Source: Bacillota bacterium (GTDB lineage: Bacteria; Bacillota; Clostridia; Christensenellales; QAND01). From it: a stretch of 11,453 nucleotides of DNA. Positions 6,505 to 11,453 of this stretch are shown here, in pieces. Where the stretch lies: NCBI GenBank assembly GCA_019415425.1, contig DXZF01000420.1, positions 1 to 11,453 of the forward strand. Reading direction: 5' to 3'. Each line of letters opens with the position of its first letter. Position 1 is the stretch's first letter. The position numbers were made by a program, and so were the translations under genes. Under the pieces are notes generated by a model, which had not been told where the DNA came from, did no database searches, and saw only the letters and a program-made list of their open reading frames with translations.

Positions 6505-7433
6505 GTAGCACCTCCCTGCGTCTCAATGCCCAGGATCTGGTCCTTTTGTGCGAGCAGTTCGTCGGTGTACAGCAGCGCCTCCACCTTTTGCAACCCGATG
6601 CGGTCGATCATGGAGCCGAACCGCTCGCCCGAGAGCCCGTCGCGCTTAAAGAGCAGGATGCACTTTTCGATCATATCCATTGCCTGCTGTTCGTTGAGCC
6701 GCCTTTGCAACGGGGAGCCATGGCGAACCTGCTTGCCCCATCGCCCGCCGATGGTGATCAGGTACGTGCTCTCGCTGCCCTGGACCGCGCCGAACGGGCA
6801 CTTGCCCACGCACCGCCCACACGCATTGCACTGCGCCGGATCCAGCGCCAGGCCGTTTTCCTTGAGCACCGCCGCGCCCATCGGGCACTCTGTGCTCACG
6901 CCGCACACCTTGCAGGCGCGGCACTTGGCCGGATCGTACATCGGCACGCGCTGCCCCGTGATGCCCAGGTCGTTCAAATCGGGTTTGACACAGTTGTTGG
7001 GGCAACCGCCCACCGCGATTTTGAACTTGTGCGGCAGCGTCACCGCGCGGTACCCCTCATAAAAGCGATCGTGGATGCGCTTGGCCAGCGCCTGCGTATC
7101 GATGAGGCCAAACACGCACACCGTGCCCTTGCACGCCACCACCGGCCGTACCTTGGCGCCGGTGCCGCCGGTCTCCAGGCCGGCCTTTGCGACGTGCGCC
7201 TTGAACGGTTCGATATCTTCAAACGCGATGCCCGGCAGTTCCACGGTCAGCCGGGAGGTAAACGCCAGCGTGCCGTCGCCAAATTTCTGTGCCGCCTCGC
7301 TCAGGTTTTCCACCTGCTGTGCGGTCAGTACGCCGTTTTCCGTGAGGATGCGCCCGGAAAAGTGCACGCCGTCCCGGTTGGACAAGAACCCCTCTCCCTT
7401 GACCCGTTTGCGATCTTCTGCCGTAATGCCCAT
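6498..7433 (-). CDS. Siroheme/4Fe-4S sulfite-nitrite reductase-like protein (COG2221/Dsr-LP type)
   Basis: Cytoplasmic redox protein, 311 aa, first gene of the importer operon. Residues about 10-80 match the ferredoxin-like half domain of nitrite/sulfite reductases. The siroheme/4Fe-4S ligand region follows: C101-KGTV-C106 and, in VGGCPNNC, C144 and C148, i.e. CX4C...CX3C, one residue shorter in the first pair than the usual CX5C. An inserted ferredoxin domain has C171, C174, C177, C183 (CX2CX2CX5CP) and C202, C205, C208, C212 (CX2CX2CX3CP), for two more clusters. The start at 7433 has AAGGAGGA 7 nt upstream. No AsrA/AsrB-like electron partners are adjacent, so free ferredoxin may be the donor. 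I recall clostridial relatives with the same CX4C spacing, but the substrate of this group is not established. Sulfite, nitrite or a metal complex are options. Confidence 0.88.
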   Translation of the reverse strand: MGITAEDRKRVKGEGFLSNRDGVHFSGRILTENGVLTAQQVENLSEAAQKFGDGTLAFTSRLTVELPGIAFEDIEPFKAHVAKAGLETGGTGAKVRPVVACKGTVCVFGLIDTQALAKRIHDRFYEGYRAVTLPHKFKIAVGGCPNNCVKPDLNDLGITGQRVPMYDPAKCRACKVCGVSTECPMGAAVLKENGLALDPAQCNACGRCVGKCPFGAVQGSESTYLITIGGRWGKQVRHGSPLQRRLNEQQAMDMIEKCILLFKRDGLSGERFGSMIDRIGLQKVEALLYTDELLAQKDQILGIETQGGATC

Positions 7434-7475
7434 ATGATTGTCCTCCTTATTCCATCGAACTCCCTCTTTTTTGCC

Positions 7476-7484
7476 ATTATACCA
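7476..7484 (-). promoter_or_regulatory. Extended -10 promoter of the reductase-importer operon
   Basis: Minus strand TGGTATAAT: a perfect TATAAT (7476-7481) with an upstream TGn extension. No good -35 at 16-18 nt. Transcription would start near 7469, giving a leader of about 36 nt that carries the AAGGAGGA site. No riboswitch could fit in this leader. Confidence 0.6.
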
Positions 7485-7550
7485 TACGCAAGCGTTCTAC
7501 CGCACTGCCATGTTGCCACAGATGTTTGGCCGGCAAAAAACTGCTTCCCG

Positions 7551-7580
7551 TTGGCTCACCGCAAAAGGGTGTGATAAAAT
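7551..7580 (+). promoter_or_regulatory. Promoter of the carboxylesterase gene
   Basis: TTGGCT (7551-7556, four of six), an 18-nt spacer, then TGA-TAAAAT (7572-7580), an extended -10 with five of six matches. The start site would be near 7587. This argues against the ATG at 7581 as the initiator and for 7605. Confidence 0.55.
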
Positions 7581-7604
7581 ATGCAAAAAACGGGAGGCTT
7601 TCAC

Positions 7605-9149
7605 ATGGCACAACCGCTTGTCCGTACCCGATACGGCACCGTCGAAGGATATGAGGAAGATGGGGTACACTGCTTTCTCGGCATTCCCTATGCAAAGCCG
7701 CCGGTAGGCGCGCTGCGCTTTTTGCCACCGCAGCCGTGCGAACCCTGGCAGGGCGTCCTGCAGGCAAAGCGCTTTGGCCACAGTGCGCCACAGCACGTCC
7801 CCGCGCCCGGCCAGCCGCCAGTGACGCCGCTATCGCGCGTGCTGGATCGCAGCCATCTGACGTTTGACGAAGACTGCTTGACGCTCAACCTCTGGCGCAG
7901 CGCGCAGTCTGCCGATCAAAAATTGCCGGTGATGTATTGGATTTACGGGGGCGGCTACGTCACTGGCAGCTCTGCGATCGACGTGTACAACGGCGCAGAA
8001 CTGGCCCGCAAATACGGCGTACTGGTCGTCTCGGTCAACTATCGGCTGGGCGCCTTTGGCTTTCTATCGCACCCTGCACTGCGCGGCAGAGCGGCGCACA
8101 CGACCAACGCGGGGCTGTGGGATCTGATTGCCGGCCTGCAATGGGTGCAGGAAAACATTGCCGCCTTTGGCGGCGATCCGGACTGCGTGACCGTGTTTGG
8201 CGAATCGGCCGGCTCGGCCGCTGTCAATACGCTGTTGGTCACTCCGGCGGCCAAGGGCCTGTTTCACCGCGCCATCACGCAGAGCTTTTCCCCCTTCAAT
8301 CACGCTGAATGGGATCACGACGCATTGGAAATGCAGGAGCGCTCGCTCCGCTTTCTGCGCAGTTGCGGCATTGAGGACGAAGTGCAGTTGTACAATGCCT
8401 CAACCCAAACGCTTTTGGGGCAGGAGAAGGCATATGTGGGCGCGCAGTTCAGCCCGTACGTCGATGGCGACGCGTTGCCGGAGCGGCTGGAGGCGGCGTT
8501 CCTCAACGGGCATGTGCACGACGTGCCCGTTCTCTTGGGATGCACGGCAGACGAAGCCACCGTGCTGATGGGCGACCCCAGCCGCGTGACGGCCGAGCAC
8601 TTCCACGCGACGTTGCAGCGAAAGTATCCCGACGACCAGGAGGCGCTGCTGGCGCACTACGGCGCACTGCTCGCTTCGCACCCCGCCGCGGCGCTGGCGC
8701 GCTTTCGCTCTGACAACACGTTGGCCAACATGCGCTTTTTTGCCAGCGTGCTGCAGCGCGTCAATGCCAGCCCCGTCTACTTCTATCGTTTCGCCCACGC
8801 CATGCCGTGCGAAGACGCCGCCTTCTTCGGCGCCTTCCACACCAGCGAAATCCCCTATCACTTTGCAAACCTGGCCCGCACGCCCTATCCCATGGCCGCA
8901 GAGGACGAGGCACTCAGCCGGACGATGGCGCAGTACTGGACCTCCTTTGCGCGCACGGGCAAGCCCCAGGCCGACGGGGCCCCGGTGTGGGAGCCGTATA
9001 CGATGCAGGACGACAAGCTCATGTCGCTGGACTGCCCCTGTGCATTTGAGGGGGTGCCCAACTTGGCGCTCACGGATTTTCTGCAGTCGCTTCTGGCCAG
9101 AAAAGTGCAGGACATGTATCCGGATTTGCCGGTGCCGCACAGGCCCTGA
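7605..9149 (+). CDS. Type-B carboxylesterase/lipase (COesterase family)
   Basis: Alpha/beta-hydrolase that cleaves carboxylic esters, 514 aa, normal for bacterial type-B esterases such as PnbA. The N-terminus LVRTRYGTVEGYEEDG and FLGIPYAKPPVGALRF are family hallmarks, as is EDCLTLNLW (89-97). The oxyanion GGG is at 115-117, within YGGGY rather than the common HGGG. The nucleophile is S201 in GESAG (199-203), with E317 in TADEATVLM and H412 in GAFHTSEIPY completing the triad. No signal peptide, so probably cytoplasmic. The start at 7605 has GGGAGG 7 nt upstream; an in-frame ATG at 7581 lies at the promoter and was rejected. It is divergent from the reductase operon and 196 bp from the dehydrogenase, which has its own promoter. 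Natural substrate unknown. Confidence 0.95.
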   Translation: MAQPLVRTRYGTVEGYEEDGVHCFLGIPYAKPPVGALRFLPPQPCEPWQGVLQAKRFGHSAPQHVPAPGQPPVTPLSRVLDRSHLTFDEDCLTLNLWRSAQSADQKLPVMYWIYGGGYVTGSSAIDVYNGAELARKYGVLVVSVNYRLGAFGFLSHPALRGRAAHTTNAGLWDLIAGLQWVQENIAAFGGDPDCVTVFGESAGSAAVNTLLVTPAAKGLFHRAITQSFSPFNHAEWDHDALEMQERSLRFLRSCGIEDEVQLYNASTQTLLGQEKAYVGAQFSPYVDGDALPERLEAAFLNGHVHDVPVLLGCTADEATVLMGDPSRVTAEHFHATLQRKYPDDQEALLAHYGALLASHPAAALARFRSDNTLANMRFFASVLQRVNASPVYFYRFAHAMPCEDAAFFGAFHTSEIPYHFANLARTPYPMAAEDEALSRTMAQYWTSFARTGKPQADGAPVWEPYTMQDDKLMSLDCPCAFEGVPNLALTDFLQSLLARKVQDMYPDLPVPHRP

Positions 9150-9202
9150 TGGCGCTCTTTTCGCACTGGCATGCAGGCAGGCGTTCCCTTTCGAAACGCC
9201 GC

Positions 9203-9231
9203 TTGAATTCTGCGCAGATTATCAGTATAAT
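9203..9231 (+). promoter_or_regulatory. Strong sigma-A-like promoter of the dehydrogenase gene
   Basis: TTGAAT (9203-9208), a 17-nt spacer, then a perfect TATAAT (9226-9231). The best promoter match in the window. Predicted start near 9238. Confidence 0.7.
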
Positions 9232-9237
9232 TGAAAT

Positions 9238-9345
9238 GTATGAACGGCGTGTGCGTCTATTCTGCACGCTGCCGGCATACGGTTCATCGGGCGGAACCCA
9301 CGTTCCGACCCAGCGTTTCGAATCTATTTAAAGGAGTGTATGAAT
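9238..9345 (+). promoter_or_regulatory. Structured 5' leader of the dehydrogenase mRNA
   Basis: About 108 nt from the predicted start site to the start codon. Stem 1 pairs ATGAAC (9240-9245) with GTTCAT (9282-9287) and CGTGTGC (9248-9254) with GCATACG (9275-9281, one G-U), with a 2-nt GG bulge and a 20-nt loop; it would form almost at the 5' end of the RNA. Stem 2 pairs CGGAAC with GTTCCG (9292-9297, 9302-9307) around a CCAC loop, extended by GGG/CCC with a bulged A. Neither is followed by T-runs. The AAAGGAG site follows at 9330-9336. I infer mRNA stabilisation or translational control; it matches no riboswitch I know. Confidence 0.5.
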
Positions 9346-10401
9346 ATGGCAATTCCCACTGAACGTCACATGGGCGTCATCGTTGAGCCCCACGTCGCCG
9401 AAGTGCACACCGAGCCGCTCGAGGCCATGGGCCCCGAAGATGTCGTCATCCAGATGGAGACCAACAACATCTGCACGACCGACTACCAGCACTGGGATGG
9501 TCTGCGCAACCATCAGGGCTTCCCGATGGCGGGTGGCCACGAGTGGTCCGGCATCATCGTTGCCAAGGGCGACGACGTGCAGGGATTTGAGATCGGCGAT
9601 CGCGTCGCGATGTCCGTCAAGGGCTGCGGCAAATGCGCCGTCTGCCGTTCCGGCCGCACCTCCTGCTGCCCGAACAAGACCCGCGTCATGAAGAACGGCT
9701 ACCTGGGCGACCGTGGTTTCTCCAACTACAAAGTGTCCCACTACACCGACGTCATGAAGATGTCCAAAGACATCACCGCTGCGGAAGCCGGTTTCCTCGA
9801 GCCCGTCGCGACGGTTGTGTCGGGTGCGAAAAAGCTGCGCATCAAACCGGCTGAGACGGTGGTCGTCATCGGCGCTGGCACCATGGGCCTGTTGAACGCG
9901 CAGGTCGCCAAAGCGTTTGGCGCCCGCGTCATCATCTCCGAGTTGACCGAGAAGAAGCTCTCCCGCGCGCGCGAGATGGGCATTGCCGAAGTCATCGACG
10001 CCAAGAGCAACAACCCGGTCGAAGAAGTCATGCGCTTGACCGACGGCAAGGGCGCCGACGCGGTGATCGCGGCTGTCGGTAACACCATTGCCTACAAGCA
10101 GGGCTATGAGATGCTCAAGAAGATGGAAGGCCGCTTCCTGTTGTTCGCAGCAGGCTACCCGCAGCCGGAAATGCAGATCAACCCCAACGAAATCCACTAC
10201 CGTCGTCTGGAGATCATCGGCACGATGAACGCAGACGTGGCGGACTTCGTGGATGCGGCGTTCATGATCTCCAACAAGATCGTCAACTGCAGCTACTCGC
10301 TCGAAGGCAAGACCTTCCCGCTGCGCGACATCCAGGAGGCCTACAAAGCCGCTGCGACGCCGGATTCCTACCGCGTCACCGTGGACCTGCAGGGCATCTA
10401 A
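9346..10401 (+). CDS. Zinc-dependent medium-chain alcohol/polyol dehydrogenase
   Basis: NAD(P)-dependent oxidoreductase of the MDR superfamily, 351 aa, usual length. Catalytic-zinc ligands are C43 (NNICTTDYQHW), H65/E66 (GGHEW) and the Glu in GFLEPVATVVSG. Structural-zinc cysteines are C94, C97, C100 and C107 or C108 (CGKCAVCRSGRTSCC). The Rossmann motif GAGTMG follows VVVI, and the next strand ends ISE, an acidic residue favouring NAD. Start: the ATG at 9346 lies 9 nt after AAAGGAG; the in-frame ATG at 9340 is only 3 nt away and less likely. All arginines are CGC/CGT and Ile is almost always ATC, unlike the esterase next door, suggesting high expression. Butanediol-, sorbitol- or threonine-dehydrogenase-like activity is possible; the substrate cannot be read. 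Confidence 0.95.
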   Translation: MAIPTERHMGVIVEPHVAEVHTEPLEAMGPEDVVIQMETNNICTTDYQHWDGLRNHQGFPMAGGHEWSGIIVAKGDDVQGFEIGDRVAMSVKGCGKCAVCRSGRTSCCPNKTRVMKNGYLGDRGFSNYKVSHYTDVMKMSKDITAAEAGFLEPVATVVSGAKKLRIKPAETVVVIGAGTMGLLNAQVAKAFGARVIISELTEKKLSRAREMGIAEVIDAKSNNPVEEVMRLTDGKGADAVIAAVGNTIAYKQGYEMLKKMEGRFLLFAAGYPQPEMQINPNEIHYRRLEIIGTMNADVADFVDAAFMISNKIVNCSYSLEGKTFPLRDIQEAYKAAATPDSYRVTVDLQGI

Positions 10402-10424
10402 TCGCATCGTAGCGTAAAAACCAG

Positions 10425-10457
10425 AGAGGGCGTACAGCTTGTACGCCCTCTTTTTTT
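10425..10457 (+). terminator. Strong rho-independent terminator of the dehydrogenase gene
   Basis: A 12-bp perfect stem (AGAGGGCGTACA with its complement ending at 10451), a GCT loop and a run of seven T. It begins 24 nt after the stop codon. An upstream A-run also gives a T-run on the minus strand, so it may block transcription coming from the adjacent mobile element. Confidence 0.92.
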
Positions 10458-10561
10458 GATGAATCGGCAGCGCTTGCCGGTATGCGCGCAACGCATGCAT
10501 CTCCCATTCCCTCCATGCCGACTGGCGCTTGCCGATCACTGCCCTCACAAAGGCGCCGTAG

Positions 10562-10583
10562 CCTTATGCAGCGTCCCATAAGG
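10562..10583. repeat. 7-bp inverted repeat at the composition switch, possible attachment-site core
   Basis: CCTTATG (10562-10568) and CATAAGG (10577-10583) flank an 8-nt spacer, exactly where GC-rich host-like sequence gives way to A-rich sequence leading to the recombinase gene. Serine recombinases act at short dyads with a central dinucleotide, so this is a reasonable place for an element end. There is no T-run, so it is not a terminator. The other end is outside the window; attachment-site status is inference. Confidence 0.3.
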
Positions 10584-10587
10584 AAGT

Positions 10588-10633
10588 AAAAAGAAATTTG
10601 GCAGGAACCGGTGTGTTAAATCACGCCGGTTCC
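10588..10633 (-). terminator. Hairpin and T-rich tail at the end of the recombinase gene
   Basis: A 12-bp stem with one G-U pair (10604-10615 with 10622-10633) and a 6-nt TTAAAT loop; the recombinase TGA at 10621-10623 lies inside the loop and right arm. On the minus strand a T-rich stretch (10588-10599) follows after TGCC. The gap before the T's makes it a less than ideal terminator. Confidence 0.45.
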
Positions 10634-11453
10634 GATTCGTTTAGGGACTCCCTTCCGATCTTTAAAGGGATGCGGATTTGCCCCACATAGGTAAAGTATA
10701 AATCTATCTGCACATGCTTCCTCCCGTTCTCCCTTACCGGGCTGTGCACCACGATCTTGCTCACAAGCTCATTGAGAATGGCAGCGTCAAGTTCTGGAAT
10801 ATCCAGGTACTTGTCCACCAGCTTCAGAAACTCGTTCACATTGGAAACCTGCCCGGCCTGTGTTTCAATTTCCCGTTCCAGTACAGCGGCAAGCTGCTCA
10901 ATCTCCGCCTGCTCCTTCTCGTATTGACGGGATAATTTTAAGTACCGGCTATCAGACAGCTTGCCCAGCACATTGTCCTCATAGATGTGCTGGATAATCC
11001 GGTCTAAATCCTCCATCCGCTTTTTCGCCCCGGAGAGGGCTTTCTGTTTTTCTGCCAGTTCGGCCTTGCAGCTTTCCTCGTTCTGCGCCAGCATTTCCAA
11101 CTTGAAATCCTTCCGGAACATACGGACATAACTCAATGTCTGCCGTATGGTTTCCAACACGATCCGGTAAAGCACCTGTTCCCGAATATAATGGATTTTA
11201 CAGGAGCCGGTGTTGCTCTTGTAATTGGAGCAGACGAAATGGTTCTGGCTGTCATCCTTGTAAGTGCTGCAGGTGCAGAAATACAGCTTGGCCCCGCAGT
11301 CGGCGCAGTAGAGAAGGCCGGAGAATATGCTGGTCCTTCCTGTTTTTGTCGGCCTGCGTTTGTTCTTCCGCAGTTCCTGCACCCGTTCCCACTGTCCCTT
11401 CTCAATGATGGCGGGCTGGGTGTCCTCAAAAACCCGCTGGTTCTCAACCGGGT
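10621..11453 (-). CDS. Large serine recombinase, C-terminal part (cut by window edge)
   Basis: Site-specific recombinase moving the element; 276 residues visible, open to the window edge (first read PVENQRVFEDTQPAIIEKGQ). Order: the end of the recombinase domain with WERVQELRKNKRRPTKTGR; a zinc ribbon YCADCGAKL...FVCSNYKSNTGSC with two Cys pairs; a long coiled coil (about 105-200, rich in Glu/Lys/Gln/Leu); then a C-terminal domain with ILNELVSKIVVHSP and VQIDLYFTYVGQIRIPL, as in DUF4368-type recombinases of gut Firmicutes. The catalytic serine domain is outside. A GTG at 11382 is internal and not the start. The C-terminus looks complete, so the gene is likely intact apart from the window cut. 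Lower GC than its neighbours indicates acquisition. Confidence 0.92.
   Translation of the reverse strand, partial: PVENQRVFEDTQPAIIEKGQWERVQELRKNKRRPTKTGRTSIFSGLLYCADCGAKLYFCTCSTYKDDSQNHFVCSNYKSNTGSCKIHYIREQVLYRIVLETIRQTLSYVRMFRKDFKLEMLAQNEESCKAELAEKQKALSGAKKRMEDLDRIIQHIYEDNVLGKLSDSRYLKLSRQYEKEQAEIEQLAAVLEREIETQAGQVSNVNEFLKLVDKYLDIPELDAAILNELVSKIVVHSPVRENGRKHVQIDLYFTYVGQIRIPLKIGRESLNESEPA

Larger units (their letters stand above)
10584..11453. mobile_element. End of an integrated element carrying a large serine recombinase (partial)
   Basis: From about 10580 rightwards the sequence is visibly less GC-rich than the rest, codon use changes, and the only gene is a recombinase pointing outwards to the boundary, as in Tn5397/Tn4451-type elements. 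The element extends beyond the window; its cargo and whether it is conjugative are unknown. The left boundary is approximate (10560-10600). Confidence 0.6.

Noticed and set aside
5188..7062. 624-codon plus-strand open frame opposite the binding protein and reductase
   Set aside because: Antisense to two well-supported genes; His/Arg/Ala-rich composition and no ribosome binding site or domain.
7434..7475. Cobalamin or other riboswitch upstream of the importer operon
   Set aside because: The predicted leader is only about 36 nt, too short for any known riboswitch of this kind, and no conserved box is visible.
7473..7493. Possible iron-repressor operator over the -10 of the reductase-importer operon (TTGC...GCAA ends)
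   Set aside because: Beyond the four terminal bases the two halves do not pair and it does not match a Fur or DtxR/IdeR consensus.
9180..9200. Hairpin GGCGTT/AACGCC as a terminator for the esterase gene
   Set aside because: A 6-bp stem with a 9-nt loop and no T-run, directly against the dehydrogenase -35; left unassigned.
9328..10548. Minus-strand open frame of about 400 codons across the dehydrogenase gene
   Set aside because: It is the antisense of a strongly codon-biased gene and runs through the terminator; the first 40 codons (10430-10548) look protein-like but there is no start signal and no stop before the dehydrogenase.

Overview
The window looks like chromosome of a GC-rich anaerobic member of the Bacillota (a gut-type clostridium is my best guess), with the edge of a mobile element at its right end. 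Three things suggest this: a small siroheme/4Fe-4S reductase-like protein of a kind I know from clostridia; AGGAGG-type ribosome binding sites with sigma-A-like promoters; and a large serine recombinase of the type common in gut Firmicutes conjugative or mobilisable elements. The genus cannot be fixed from sequence reading alone.

Layout. 1-1277 (minus): an OmpR-type two-component pair; the response regulator gene overlaps its histidine kinase gene by an ATGA, and the kinase is cut by the window edge exactly at its phospho-accepting His codon. 1278-1602: non-coding, with the pair's leader and a terminator for the next gene. 1603-2364 (minus): a probable transcription regulator with a degenerate nucleotide-cyclase-like domain and a C-terminal winged helix. 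It is divergent from 2629-3030 (plus), an unrecognised 133-aa protein. That protein's gene converges, across a hairpin, on 3091-3654 (minus), a 187-aa protein with a ParB-like DGNxH motif.

3782-7433 (minus) is the centrepiece: four genes overlapping by 7, 11 and 8 nt from a single extended -10 promoter. In transcription order they are a siroheme/ferredoxin sulfite-reductase-like protein, a lipoprotein substrate-binding protein, a FecCD/BtuC-type permease and its ATPase. This is a complete iron-siderophore/heme/cobalamin-type importer translationally coupled to a redox protein. I infer that the reductase acts on the imported metal complex, or that the importer supplies the reductase's cofactor or iron; the substrate is unknown.

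7605-9149 (plus), divergent from that operon, is a type-B carboxylesterase with its Ser-Glu-His triad visible. 9346-10401 (plus) is a zinc-dependent medium-chain alcohol/polyol dehydrogenase. It has the window's best promoter, a structured 5' leader whose first stem starts at the predicted transcript 5' end, uniform CGC/CGT arginine codons and a strong terminator, all suggesting high expression.

10402-11453: after the dehydrogenase terminator the base composition drops near 10580, and the C-terminal part of a large serine recombinase (zinc ribbon, coiled coil, C-terminal domain) runs off the right edge on the minus strand. The element boundary probably lies near an inverted repeat at 10562-10583. 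No tRNA, rRNA, CRISPR array, recognisable riboswitch or insertion sequence was seen.
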